52,140 nucleotides of DNA. Source: Corallococcus sp. CA053C. Its GTDB lineage: Bacteria; Myxococcota; Myxococcia; Myxococcales; Myxococcaceae. Numbering within the stretch: position 1 is the first letter of the stretch; every line of letters starts with the position of its first letter. A program made the position numbers and the translations under genes. Positions 15,671 to 34,877 of this stretch are shown here, in pieces. The stretch is from positions 1-52,140 of the forward strand of contig NZ_RAWA01000022.1 of assembly GCF_003611675.1 (NCBI RefSeq), in the 5' to 3' direction. Under the pieces are notes generated by a model. It made no database searches. It saw nothing but the letters and a program-made list of their open reading frames with translations, and had not been told where the DNA came from.

Positions 15671-17140
15671 ATGACTCGCGAGAGTGTCGTGGTGGTGTGC
15701 CTGGCGCTCCTCATCGCGGGCTGCGCCGGGGTTGAGACGACTGGAGGACGTGGCGGCGGCTCGCGAACGCTCCGGCAGCGCGCGACCTCCTCGTCAGGTG
15801 TTTCAAGCGACAGGCAACACCGCGGTAGGGCGGAAGTTGCGCATTCCGAGGAGTTGGACCTCTCGAAGGAGGACACCTTCGAGGAGTTGCTGGTGCGTGC
15901 GGGACTGGAGGACCTGGACGCATTGCCCGTTCGCCGCAATCCCTTCACGCCCGAGGACGCGAGCGAGGTGCTGGAGCGGCTGATGGAAAAGCCGGTGACG
16001 CTGGGCACCTTCCCACCTCGCATGGCGGCGGGCTTCCTGCTGCGAGAGGTGCTGGAACACGGCGAAGTCTCCCGCGAGGAATTGGTGCGACGGGTGGCAC
16101 GGTTCGCGCGGGAGCAGGTGGCGGTGCTGCGGCCGGACGGGTACCTCGCGTGGGCGCTCGATGGGACGACGCAGCAGAAGGTGGCGCCCGTGGAGTGGAA
16201 GAATGGGGCGTTTCGCGCATCCCGCTTCGAGTTGGGCCGGTTCTACAGCGGACGGAGCGGTGTCTTCCGCCATGCGGATGCGCAACTCCGGTCGGTGGAT
16301 GGGCCGCCCCTGGCCGAGGTGTACGACGACGCGGATGTCATCAATCGTTCCCTGGACGGCGCGGAGGATGCTTTCACGGAGCTGTACCACGCGCTGGGGC
16401 AGGTCCTCTCCCGTCCGACGGACAGCCTCGCGGGGCTGCGCAACCTTCCGGCGGGCGTGGTGGCCCTCATCGGGTCGTCCCCCGAGTATTGGGGGCGCTT
16501 CCAGCAGATGACGCGAGGCGAGCAGATCCGCGAGACGGCCCGGCTGACGACGAACGTCATCGCGCTCTGGGGCACGGCGTCCGCCACGACGCGCACGCTG
16601 ACCAGGGCGCTGGCGAGCACGGAGGCCACGGTGCCACTGCTGTCACTGTCCTCCGAGGGCGTGCTGGTGGTGCAAAGCGTCGCGGTGCCGGTGGGCCAGG
16701 CGGCGGCGATATTGAGCAGTGGGCCGGGCGCAGCCATCATCCTCCAGCGGGTGGATGATGCGGCGAGCTCGGAAGCCGCGCAGGGTGACGGCTCGCTGGA
16801 GGCTTCGACATCGAGCGGAGCCAAGGCCTATTCGTCCTACAAGTCCTTCAGACGGGCGATGGGACCGGCGGGAGAGGGCAAGGAGTGGCATCACATCGTG
16901 GAGCAGACCGACGGCAATGTGGCGCGCTTCGGACCGAGGGCGATCCACAACACCGAGAACGTCATTCCGCTCGACAAGGAGCTTCATGCACGTATCAGCG
17001 CGGCATACTCGGCGAAGAAGCTCCAGGTCACCGGCTCTTATCAGCTCACTGTGCGCCAATGGCTTGGTACGCAGCCCTATGCCGCTCAGCGCGAGTTCGG
17101 TCTGTGGGCAATCGAAAATGCGAGGAATGGGATTTGGTGA
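15671..17140 (+). CDS. SitA-like lipoprotein polymorphic toxin with C-terminal nuclease-like domain
   Basis: 489 residues. The signal VVVVCLALLIAGC gives a lipoprotein, as in the Sit toxins of Myxococcus that are passed between kin cells by TraA/TraB outer-membrane exchange. Residues about 70-400 are a family-type delivery region with a hydrophobic segment near 330-365. The last 85 residues (405-489) form the toxic part: WHHIVEQ, then IHNTENVIPLDKELH, then VRQWLGTQPYAAQREFG. This His-rich pattern is seen in HNH-like nuclease ends of polymorphic toxins. The gene overlaps its downstream neighbour, a DUF2019-like immunity gene. Nuclease activity and OME delivery are inferred. The ribosome-binding site before ATG 15671 is weak. 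Confidence 0.8.
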   Translation: MTRESVVVVCLALLIAGCAGVETTGGRGGGSRTLRQRATSSSGVSSDRQHRGRAEVAHSEELDLSKEDTFEELLVRAGLEDLDALPVRRNPFTPEDASEVLERLMEKPVTLGTFPPRMAAGFLLREVLEHGEVSREELVRRVARFAREQVAVLRPDGYLAWALDGTTQQKVAPVEWKNGAFRASRFELGRFYSGRSGVFRHADAQLRSVDGPPLAEVYDDADVINRSLDGAEDAFTELYHALGQVLSRPTDSLAGLRNLPAGVVALIGSSPEYWGRFQQMTRGEQIRETARLTTNVIALWGTASATTRTLTRALASTEATVPLLSLSSEGVLVVQSVAVPVGQAAAILSSGPGAAIILQRVDDAASSEAAQGDGSLEASTSSGAKAYSSYKSFRRAMGPAGEGKEWHHIVEQTDGNVARFGPRAIHNTENVIPLDKELHARISAAYSAKKLQVTGSYQLTVRQWLGTQPYAAQREFGLWAIENARNGIW

Positions 17141-17490
17141 CGAAAATGGAGAAGCTTGTTGAAGCGTTCGCTCAGAACGTGGAGGCTCAGACGGAGGCGA
17201 TATGGCGGGGGGACGCCAAGACCGGCAACAAGCACGCGGACCGGTATATCGCTGCGCTCAAGAAGCTCCGCGCCCATGGGGACGCCGGGCGCGATGCTCT
17301 CGCCACGCTCCTGAGTCATCCAAGAATGGATGTCCGGACAACGGCTGCCGCGGTCCTCCTTCGCTACAAGACGAAGGAGGCCAAGGCGGTGCTTGAAGAG
17401 GCTGCGAAGGGAAAGGGGCTCATCCCCTTCGAGGCCCAGGAAGCCCTGAAGCGCTGGGCGGACGGCACCTGGGCCCTGGATCCAGAATGA
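17137..17490 (+). CDS. Immunity protein of the Sit-like toxin (DUF2019-like)
   Basis: 117 residues from a GTG that overlaps the toxin stop (GTGA) and has GAGGA 10 nt upstream. An ATG at 17146 would shorten it by three residues. The protein is all-helical and cytoplasmic. A helical repeat with ALKKLRAHGDAGRDALATLL and MDVRTTAAAVLLRYKTKEA resembles the DUF2019/HEAT-like fold of polymorphic-toxin immunity proteins. A cytoplasmic immunity protein fits a toxin that cuts nucleic acid inside the target cell. Without it a recipient lacking the same allele would be poisoned. The codon use resembles that of the toxin, so they probably move as one cassette. Confidence 0.8.
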   Translation: MTKMEKLVEAFAQNVEAQTEAIWRGDAKTGNKHADRYIAALKKLRAHGDAGRDALATLLSHPRMDVRTTAAAVLLRYKTKEAKAVLEEAAKGKGLIPFEAQEALKRWADGTWALDPE

Positions 17491-17509
17491 AAGGCAGCCG
17501 TGCCCGCCG

Positions 17510-18184
17510 TCAGCGTTGTTCGAGCAGGCCCGGGTGCAGCCGGGTGATCAGCTCCTGTTGTTTCACCGACAGCTTTTCTCCGAAGCGCGACAGGTAGGAC
17601 TCCACCAGGGGCCTCGCGTCGGTGAGGAAGGGCAGGTCGCTGGGCACCATGTGCCGGATGACCAGCATGGGCACGGGGCTCTTCAGCGGCCGGAAGTCCG
17701 GGTTCCACAGGCCGGGGTTCGCGGGGGGCAGGCCGTGGAACTGGCCCACCATCAATCCCTCCGCGACGAAGACGGGCTTGAGCCGATCCTGCGGCGCGTC
17801 GATGAGGCGCGCGTAGTCCTCCGGGCGCAGGTCCGGGAAGAGGATGAGGATGGATTTGTACTGGGCATCCCGACCCTCCCGGGGCTCCAGCCTCAGGAAC
17901 CACTCGCGGTACCGGAGCACCGCCGCCTCGATGTCCGCGGGCGTCAGGTCCGCGCCCCGGCGGACGGTGGGGAAGAACAGCGACGTGTCCAGGGAGCGGG
18001 GGACGAAGGGGCATACCAGCCCCGGCCGCCCCAGCTCCGGGTGCGGCGCGGAGAGATAGGTCCTTGCCCAGTGCACGGCCTGACGGGCCACGTGCAGATC
18101 GGTGCCGGGCGCCGCGTCGTCGGCGCCGGTGAGGTCGGACAGGTCGAACAGCCAGGAAGAGGGGTCTTCAGGATGTACGCGCAT
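17510..18184 (-). CDS. DUF6875-like protein of the NRPS operon
   Basis: 224 residues, no signal or membrane helix. The sequence has RPGLVCPFVPRSLDTSLFF (about 53-71) and, further on, KSILILFPDLRPEDYARLID and FVAEGLMVGQFHGLPPANPG. I recognise this as the DUF6875 type, small proteins found with NRPS and siderophore-like gene clusters; the family has no established reaction. The start lies 28 nt after the NRPS stop, so it is the last gene of the same operon. It may tailor, unload or protect the peptide. It is convergent with the immunity gene, with a 19-nt gap. Confidence 0.7.
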   Translation of the reverse strand: MRVHPEDPSSWLFDLSDLTGADDAAPGTDLHVARQAVHWARTYLSAPHPELGRPGLVCPFVPRSLDTSLFFPTVRRGADLTPADIEAAVLRYREWFLRLEPREGRDAQYKSILILFPDLRPEDYARLIDAPQDRLKPVFVAEGLMVGQFHGLPPANPGLWNPDFRPLKSPVPMLVIRHMVPSDLPFLTDARPLVESYLSRFGEKLSVKQQELITRLHPGLLEQR

Positions 18185-18212
18185 GGAGAGAGTCCTCGAA
18201 GCAGGGCGGCGC

Positions 18213-23675
<5,463 letters not shown>

Positions 23676-23718
23676 CGGGATGGCTCTTCTGGGGGAAGAC
23701 GGAGGGGGACGGCGGAAC

Positions 23719-28776
<5,058 letters not shown>

Positions 28777-29185
28777 GGGGGCTGTCTCTCACGATGTGAT
28801 GCCGGAAAGCCTGGGTGGAGGGGGTTCCATGCCCTTGCTGGATTGCCGGCGATTGGGAAGCATCCGGGATGTTACCGGATCGTTCTCGCCGCTGGCCAGA
28901 TGCGCGTGAATGCCCGTCGTCCCAGGTTGGAAGCGCCCCTCGGCCAACGTGCAGGGAAGGGATGTGTCACATCGGGTTCGCATGGAACGATGTGGCTCCC
29001 TGGTGCAACTGATTGCATCGGAAACCCTGTCCGTCTTCAATCGCAGGCGCCCGGAGCCAATTCCTGCCCGGAAGGGTGGGGCGGAATGCCCCGGGTGGGG
29101 CATTTCGGGCACGGCCTTGCCCCTGTGTTCCACTCCATGGCGCGTGGCACGCGGAGTGCTGTGGCTCCCGTCGGGAGACCCGGGC
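28777..29185. promoter_or_regulatory. Divergent region between the NRPS operon and mprF-acvB
   Basis: About 410 nt with no supported gene; open frames on both strands are shadow frames without ribosome-binding sites. It must carry the promoter of the NRPS operon and that of mprF. A sigma-54-type element for mprF is listed separately. I found no clear element for the NRPS direction. Confidence 0.4.
29145..29160 (+). promoter_or_regulatory. Candidate sigma-54 (-24/-12) promoter of mprF
   Basis: TGGCACGCGGAGTGCT matches the sigma-54 consensus TGGCACG-n4-TTGCW with one mismatch; the GG and GC dinucleotides are exactly 10 nt apart. The start codon is 26 nt downstream, giving a very short leader. 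Enhancer sites were not identified. Confidence 0.45.
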
Positions 29186-31732
29186 ATGCCGAAGGTGCAA
29201 CGCTTCTTCATCACCGTGCTGCCGCTGCTGCTGCTGGGCGTGGCGGCGTACGTGCTGCACCGCGAGCTGTCCCATTTCCGGCGCGAGGATGTGACCGCGG
29301 GGCTCGCGGCAGTTCCCACGGCGCGCATCCTCCTGGCGCTGCTCGTCACGGCCGTGAACTACGTGGCCCTCACGCTGTACGACGTGCTGGCACTGGGCCA
29401 CGCGGGGCACCGGTTGCCCTACCCCCGGGTGGGGTTCACGTCCTTCGTGGGCTATGCCTTCGGCCACAACCTGGGCGCGTCGTTCCTGAGCGGCGGCTCG
29501 GTGCGCTACCGCCTGTATTCCGCCTGGGGGCTCACCGCGCTGGACGTCGCGCGGGTGTCCGCCTTCAACGCGCTCACGTTCTGGCTGGGGCTCGCGGCCG
29601 TCACCGGCACGTCGTTGCTCGTGGAAGGCGGCGGCGGGGTGCTGTCCTTCCCTCCGCTCCTGGCGCGCGGTCTGGGCGGGGTGCTGTGGTGGGTGCTCGC
29701 GGGCTACTTCGTGGCCTGCGCCGTCGTGCGCAAGCCGCTGCGCGTGCGCGGGCTGGAGTGGACGCTTCCGACGCCCGCGCGGGCGCTGGCGCAGTTGGTG
29801 GTGTCGTGCGGCGACTGGCTGCTGGCGGCGTCCGTGCTGTGGGTGCTCCTGCCCGCGGACAGTGGCGTGTCCCTGCCGTCGCTCACCGCGCTGTTCGCGC
29901 TGGCGCAGTTGGCCGGCATCGTCAGCCAGGTGCCCGCGGGCCTGGGTGTCTTCGAGACGGTGATGCTGTCGGCGCTCACGCCGCATGTCCCCGCGCCACA
30001 GGTCGTGGGCGTGCTGCTCGTCTACCGGCTCGTCTACTACCTGGTGCCCTTCACCGTGGCGGCGCTCCTGCTCGCGGGCCATGAGGTGTGGCAGCGCCGT
30101 CACCACCTCTCGCGGCTGGCGCAGGTGGTGCACAGCTCGTTCGCGCCGGTGGTGCCCTGGGCCGCGTCGGCGGTCGCGTTCGTGGCCGGCGCGGTGCTGC
30201 TGTTCTCCGGCGCCACCCCGGCGGAGACGGAGCGGCTGGCGGTGCTGCGTCGGTGGGTGCCGCTTCCGCTCCTGGAGGTGTCGCACCTGCTGGGCAGTCT
30301 GGTGGGGCTGTCGCTGCTGCTGCTCGCGCGTGGGCTCCAGCGGCGGCTGGACGCGGCCTACGTGCTGACGCAGGTGCTGCTGGTGGCCGGGGCGGTGTTC
30401 TCGGTGGTGAAGGGCGTGGACTACGAGGAGGCGTCGCTGCTGCTCCTCCTGGCCGCGGCGCTGGCGCCGTTCCATCAACAGTTCTACCGGCACACGTCGC
30501 TCTTCGCGGAGGCCTTCAGCCCGGGGTGGCTCCTGGCGGCGGTGGCGGTGGTGGGCGCGTCGGTGTGGCTGGGGTTCTTCTCGTACCGGCACGTCGGCTA
30601 CAGCCATGATCTCTGGTGGCAGTTCACCTTCTCCGGCGACGCGCCGCGCTTCCTGCGCGCGAGCGTGGGCGTGCTGGGCGTCACGGCGGTGGCGGGTGTG
30701 GCCGCGCTCCTGCGTCCGGCCAGCCCGCGCACGCACCCTCCCACGACGGAGGAGCTGCGGCGGGTGCGGCCCCTGGTGGCGAACGCGTCGGAGTCCATGG
30801 CGTCGCTGGCGCTGGTGGGGGACAAGTCGCTCCTGCTCGACGACGCGGGCTCCGCGTTCCTCATGTATGGCGTGTCCGGCCGCGCCTGGGTGTCCATGGG
30901 GGACCCCGTGGGGCCCGCGGATGCGGCGACGGAGCTGGCGTGGCGCTTCCGCGAACTGGCGGACCGGCACCACGGCTGGGCGTGCTTCTACCAGGTCGGC
31001 CCCGGCGCGCTGCCGCGCTACCTGGACCTGGGGCTGACGCTGCTCAAGCTGGGCGAAGAGGCCACGGTGCCGCTCACGGACTTCTGCCTCGAAGGGCCGG
31101 AGCGCCGGGGGCTGCGCCAGGGCCTGCGCCGCCTGGAGCGCGAAGGCTGGACCTTCGAGGTGAAGCCGCGCGAGTCCGTGCCCGAGCTGCTGCCCCGGCT
31201 CCAGGCCATCTCCGACGCGTGGCTCGCGGAGAAGCACACGCGGGAGAAGGGCTTCAGCCTGGGCTGGTTCTCCCCGCGCTACCTGGAGCAGGGGCCGGTG
31301 GCCGTGGTGTGCAAGGACGGCGTCCTCACGGGCTTCGCCAACGTGTGGGCTCCGGACACGAAGGAGGAGCTGAGCGTGGACCTCATGCGCTACCTGCCCG
31401 GCAGCCCGCACGGCGCCATGGACTACCTCTTCACGTCGCTGATGCTGTGGGGCCATCAGCAGGGCTTCCGCCGCTTCAACCTGGGCATGGCGCCCTTCAG
31501 CGGCTTCGGGGAGCGCACGCTCGCGCCCGCGTGGAACCGGCTGGGCGCGCTCGTGTTCCGGCACGGCGAGCACTTCTACAACTTCCAGGGGCTGCGCCAG
31601 TACAAGGAGAAGTTCCGTCCGGAGTGGGCGCCGCGCTACCTGGCGTCGCCGGGCGGGCTCGCGCTGCCGGGAGTGCTCGCGGGCGTGGCCTCGCTGGTGT
31701 CGCGCGGGCTGGGAGGAGTGGTGTCGCGATGA
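29186..31732 (+). CDS. mprF: MprF-like aminoacyl-phosphatidylglycerol synthase/flippase
   Basis: 848 residues. The N-terminal half has about 14 membrane helices of the MprF flippase type, including SFVGYAFGHNLGASFLSGGS, GLGVFETVMLSAL and VVGVLLVYRLVYYLVPF. The C-terminal 300 residues are the cytoplasmic DUF2156/GNAT-like synthase, with ASESMASLALVGDKSLLLDD, WVSMGDPVG, ISDAWLAEKHTREKGFSLGWF and FNLGMAPFSG. It transfers an amino acid (usually Lys or Ala) from tRNA to phosphatidylglycerol and flips the lipid, lowering surface charge and giving resistance to cationic peptides. ATG 29186 has GGGAG eight nt upstream. The stop overlaps the acvB start (ATGA). Amino-acid specificity is not readable. 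Confidence 0.92.
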   Translation: MPKVQRFFITVLPLLLLGVAAYVLHRELSHFRREDVTAGLAAVPTARILLALLVTAVNYVALTLYDVLALGHAGHRLPYPRVGFTSFVGYAFGHNLGASFLSGGSVRYRLYSAWGLTALDVARVSAFNALTFWLGLAAVTGTSLLVEGGGGVLSFPPLLARGLGGVLWWVLAGYFVACAVVRKPLRVRGLEWTLPTPARALAQLVVSCGDWLLAASVLWVLLPADSGVSLPSLTALFALAQLAGIVSQVPAGLGVFETVMLSALTPHVPAPQVVGVLLVYRLVYYLVPFTVAALLLAGHEVWQRRHHLSRLAQVVHSSFAPVVPWAASAVAFVAGAVLLFSGATPAETERLAVLRRWVPLPLLEVSHLLGSLVGLSLLLLARGLQRRLDAAYVLTQVLLVAGAVFSVVKGVDYEEASLLLLLAAALAPFHQQFYRHTSLFAEAFSPGWLLAAVAVVGASVWLGFFSYRHVGYSHDLWWQFTFSGDAPRFLRASVGVLGVTAVAGVAALLRPASPRTHPPTTEELRRVRPLVANASESMASLALVGDKSLLLDDAGSAFLMYGVSGRAWVSMGDPVGPADAATELAWRFRELADRHHGWACFYQVGPGALPRYLDLGLTLLKLGEEATVPLTDFCLEGPERRGLRQGLRRLEREGWTFEVKPRESVPELLPRLQAISDAWLAEKHTREKGFSLGWFSPRYLEQGPVAVVCKDGVLTGFANVWAPDTKEELSVDLMRYLPGSPHGAMDYLFTSLMLWGHQQGFRRFNLGMAPFSGFGERTLAPAWNRLGALVFRHGEHFYNFQGLRQYKEKFRPEWAPRYLASPGGLALPGVLAGVASLVSRGLGGVVSR

Positions 31733-33270
31733 AGACCCGCGCGGGCTGGTTCGTGGTGGGGGCGGTGGTGGCGCTGTCCGTGGCCCTGCTCCCCGGAGCC
31801 CAGACCTGCGCGGCGCCGACCGCCCCGGTGGCCCCGACGGCTCCGCGGCCTGCCCCCGTTCCGGAACCCGCGGCGCCGCGCGTCGAGACGCTGCACCCCG
31901 GAGGCCGCTTCGGCCACGTCACGGTGGTGACGCCCGCGCGGGCGCCCACGACGGTGGCGCTCCTGCTGGCGGACGGCCCCGCGGATCAGGGGCGGGGCCT
32001 GGAGCTGGCACGGTCCCTGGCATCGCGCGGCGCGCTGGTGCTCGCGGTGGACGCGAACGCCTACCTGCGCGCGCTGGAGAAGGGCTCGCGGTGCGCGTAT
32101 CCGGCCGGCGACCTGGAGGTGCTCAGCCAGGGCTACCAGCAGCACGCGAAGCTGCCCGAATACCTGCACCCCGTCGTCGTGGGGGACGGCGTAGGCGCGG
32201 CGCTGGCCTCCGCGGCGCTCGCCCAGGCTCCGCCGGGGACATTCCGGGGCGCGGTGAGCGTGGACTTCACGCCGGACCTGATGACGTCCGCGGCCTTCTG
32301 TCCGGGCGCGGGCCTCGTGCGATCCCGCGCGGAGAAGGGCACCCACGAACGGCTCGCCCCGGCGCGCACGCTGCAAGAGCCCTGGGTGTTGCTCGTCGCG
32401 GAACACGACGCGGGCCACCGCGTGAAGGCCGCGCATGATTTCATCCGTGCCCTGAAGCCCGGCCGCGTGCTGACGGTGCCCGGCCCTGGCCTGCGCCGCA
32501 TGCCCGTGTCCGCATGGCAGGACGCCCTGTGGGCCGCGTACGCCGCCGCCGCCGTGCCGCTCGACTCCGAACACCTGCCTCCCGTCGCGACGCCGCTCCC
32601 TCCGGACGCGGGCCCGGGCGCCCTCGTGGGGAATGCGTCCGTGGACGGGCTGCCCCTGATCGAGGTGCCGTCGAAGGGGGAAGGGGACACCCTGGCACTC
32701 GTCGTCACCGGGGACGGCGGCTGGGCCAGCCTGGATCATTCGGTGGCCGAAGCGCTGGCCGCGCAGGGCCTCCCCGTCGTGGGCCTGAACTCGCTGCGCT
32801 ACTTCTGGAAGCGCCGCACGCCAGAGGAGACGGCCGAGGACGTGGCCCGCGTGCTGCGGCACTTCCTTCCCGCCTGGGGCAAGCAGCGCGTGGTGTTGTT
32901 GGGCTACTCGCGCGGCGCGGACGTGGTACCGCTCATCGCCTCGCGGCTGCCCGAGGACCTGCGAAGCCGGCTGCGGCTCCTCGTGCTGATCGCGCCCGGC
33001 AAGGAGGCGGAGCTCGAGGTGCACGTCACCGACATCTTCGGAGGCAAGGGGCGCCCCACGCACCCCGTGCTCCCGGACGTGCAGGGGCTGAAGGGCCTCC
33101 CCGTGCTCTGCCTCTACGGCGACGAGGAGCGGTCCGACAGCCTCTGTCCTTCCCTCTCCGACGTGCCCGGCGCGAGCGCCACGCTGCTCAAGGGCGGGCA
33201 CCACTTCGACGGGGACTACGCCGCCCTCGCGCGCCTCGTGTTGCAGGCGCTGGGCGCGGCGTCCCCCTGA
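31729..33270 (+). CDS. acvB: AcvB/VirJ-family serine hydrolase (probable aminoacyl-PG hydrolase)
   Basis: 513 residues with an export signal (WFVVGAVVALSVALL) and a proline/alanine-rich linker (27-50). The N-terminal half (about 55-280) is a degraded alpha/beta-hydrolase-like domain. The C-terminal half is the AcvB/VirJ domain, with VVTGDGGWASLD, GLNSLRYFW and the nucleophile elbow GYSRGADVVP (Ser394), a KEAELEVHVTDIFGG segment, and the terminal KGGHHFDGDY with the probable catalytic His. In other bacteria AcvB homologues sit next to mprF/lpiA and hydrolyse lysyl-PG in the periplasm. The overlap with mprF here fits that pairing. Confidence 0.85.
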   Translation: MKTRAGWFVVGAVVALSVALLPGAQTCAAPTAPVAPTAPRPAPVPEPAAPRVETLHPGGRFGHVTVVTPARAPTTVALLLADGPADQGRGLELARSLASRGALVLAVDANAYLRALEKGSRCAYPAGDLEVLSQGYQQHAKLPEYLHPVVVGDGVGAALASAALAQAPPGTFRGAVSVDFTPDLMTSAAFCPGAGLVRSRAEKGTHERLAPARTLQEPWVLLVAEHDAGHRVKAAHDFIRALKPGRVLTVPGPGLRRMPVSAWQDALWAAYAAAAVPLDSEHLPPVATPLPPDAGPGALVGNASVDGLPLIEVPSKGEGDTLALVVTGDGGWASLDHSVAEALAAQGLPVVGLNSLRYFWKRRTPEETAEDVARVLRHFLPAWGKQRVVLLGYSRGADVVPLIASRLPEDLRSRLRLLVLIAPGKEAELEVHVTDIFGGKGRPTHPVLPDVQGLKGLPVLCLYGDEERSDSLCPSLSDVPGASATLLKGGHHFDGDYAALARLVLQALGAASP

Positions 33271-33285
33271 GCGTGCCTTCCCGGA

Positions 33286-33789
33286 CTACGTGGTGAAGAG
33301 CACCAGCACGAAGGTGTTCGACTTCGGCAGGTGGAACACGGTGCCCTGGTTCAGGGGGGACTTGAAGAAGGGCGCCGCCTCGTAGGCGGTGGCCTGCTTC
33401 AGCGCCTCGCGGGTGGCCTCCGGCAGCCAGCCGCCGTCATCCACCTTCGCCGTCAGCCGCGTGGGCTTCAGCGTGGACAGCAGCGCCTGGACGTCCGCGG
33501 CCGGGTACTCCAGCACGGCGAGCAGCTGCGTGTCCGTGGGGCCCAGGCCGCCCGGGATGCCCCGCGCGGAGCTGCGCCACTGCACCGCCTGGGGGCGGCG
33601 CGGCAGCGTCACGAGCTTCTGCAGCGTCTCCAGGTCCGTCCCCGTCTTCGCGGCCGGAGCGGCCGTCTCTGTCGTCATGGATGCACTCCCGGCAGCAGGC
33701 TTGTCGTCACAGGCCAGCGAAACACACCCCAGCAGCAGGGTGGAAGCGAGCGCGCGCCTAGCGGCCGCCGATGGGACGCGAGACCGCAT
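33286..33789 (-). CDS. Hypothetical lipoprotein overlapping an effector-like gene
   Basis: 167 residues from ATG 33789. The signal ASTLLLGCVSLACD ends in a lipobox, so the mature protein is lipid-anchored, with a Thr/Ala-rich linker. The C-terminal domain (about 60-167) has TDTQLLAVLEYPAADVQALL and ends FHLPKSNTFVLVLFTT. I do not recognise the family. The gene begins 32 nt before the end of the upstream gene, so the two are translated together. A periplasmic lipoprotein encoded this way beside a putative envelope toxin could be its immunity protein; this is inference. Confidence 0.6.
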   Translation of the reverse strand: MRSRVPSAAARRALASTLLLGCVSLACDDKPAAGSASMTTETAAPAAKTGTDLETLQKLVTLPRRPQAVQWRSSARGIPGGLGPTDTQLLAVLEYPAADVQALLSTLKPTRLTAKVDDGGWLPEATREALKQATAYEAAPFFKSPLNQGTVFHLPKSNTFVLVLFTT

Positions 33790-34777
33790 TCTCAGGGCTC
33801 CCCTGGGTCCAGGTCACCTGACGCTGGAGCGTGCCGTAGTTGGTGTACTGGTGCCCCAGGCCGGTCCGCTCCAGCCGCCCGTTGGCCGCGTCCGGCGCGC
33901 CCGTGGCGATGTCGTGCTGGCCCGGGTTGAAGTTGTAGCGGTCCTCCGCGTGCAACGTCATGTCCATGGAGAAGCGCGGCTGCCCACCCGGCTGCTCCGG
34001 CGGGTAGACGGTGACGGTGGCGCTGTTCCACACGTTGTGGCCGCCAATGGCCTTCTGCCAGTTCTCCGTCTCCGGGTACGGGAACTGCTCGCTGGAGCCC
34101 ACCGGAATCTGCGAGCCGGTGATCTGGAACGTCACCGGCCGGTTGGCGAGCGACGGATCATTCGCGACGAGCTGGTTGTAGTAGGCCTCCGCGCCCTGCT
34201 GCGTGTCGCGGGTGGAGTTGGTGAGCACCGCCTGGCCCGCGGGGTCCGTGGACACGAAGCGCTCGTAGCTGAAGTGCCGGTCCGCGCCGTTGCCGTGCAG
34301 GAAGTGGTCGTACGTGTCCAGGCCGTCCGGGATGTTGTTGTGCGGCACGCCCGGCACGCCCTGGATGGCGCGCCCCGCGGCCAGCCGGCCCTCCCACTCG
34401 GCCCGCGCCGCGTAGTCGCCCACGCCCGGGCTCTGGGTGGCGATGGGGGTCCGGTCGTTGGGGTCGTTCGGGTTCTGCAGGAAGCCGTTGTCGTGGTGGA
34501 TGTCCGGCCGCTGCGGCGGGCCTGCCTGGTAGGTGGCCACCGTGTCGGTCGTCACCACCTGCGTGCCGGCCGTCCCCACGGGCAGCGGCGTGGTCGCGGG
34601 CGTGGGCGAGCCCAGCGCGGGCGTGCCCCGGCGTCCGGCCGTGGCGGACTCGAAGGTGTCGGAGGTGCGGCTCGTGCCAGGAGGGGCAGGGGGCGGCGGA
34701 GGAGGGCGGACCTCCTGGGTCCGGGCCTGCTGCACACGCGCGGATGCACTGCCACTCGCTTCGCCGATTCTGGACAT
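33758..34777 (-). CDS. Putative secreted effector with colicin M-like motif
   Basis: 339 residues from ATG 34777, with GGGGGAAG just upstream. There is no signal peptide. A low-complexity N-terminus (PPPPPPAPPG at 25-34, then Thr/Pro/Ala-rich to 90) leads into a globular part (about 95-325). This contains PQRPDIHHDNGFLQNPNDPN, GGHNVWNSATVTVYPPEQ, and HAEDRYNFNPGQHDIATG followed by NGRLERTGLGHQY. The segment D279-R-Y281-N282-x5-H288 has the spacing of the colicin M active site (D-x-Y-D-x5-H-R) but with N and D at two positions. It could be a cell-wall-precursor-degrading toxin or an unrelated secreted protein. The downstream lipoprotein overlaps it. Confidence 0.5.
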   Translation of the reverse strand: MSRIGEASGSASARVQQARTQEVRPPPPPPAPPGTSRTSDTFESATAGRRGTPALGSPTPATTPLPVGTAGTQVVTTDTVATYQAGPPQRPDIHHDNGFLQNPNDPNDRTPIATQSPGVGDYAARAEWEGRLAAGRAIQGVPGVPHNNIPDGLDTYDHFLHGNGADRHFSYERFVSTDPAGQAVLTNSTRDTQQGAEAYYNQLVANDPSLANRPVTFQITGSQIPVGSSEQFPYPETENWQKAIGGHNVWNSATVTVYPPEQPGGQPRFSMDMTLHAEDRYNFNPGQHDIATGAPDAANGRLERTGLGHQYTNYGTLQRQVTWTQGSPENAVSRPIGGR

Positions 34778-34877
34778 GAAGACTTCCCCCTCGAACCACC
34801 GTCGTGACGGTGGTGGCCGTTGGAGGATTATCGCCCGGTTGCGCCCCGAGTTGCGTGGAACCGGACGTCCCGCCCGC

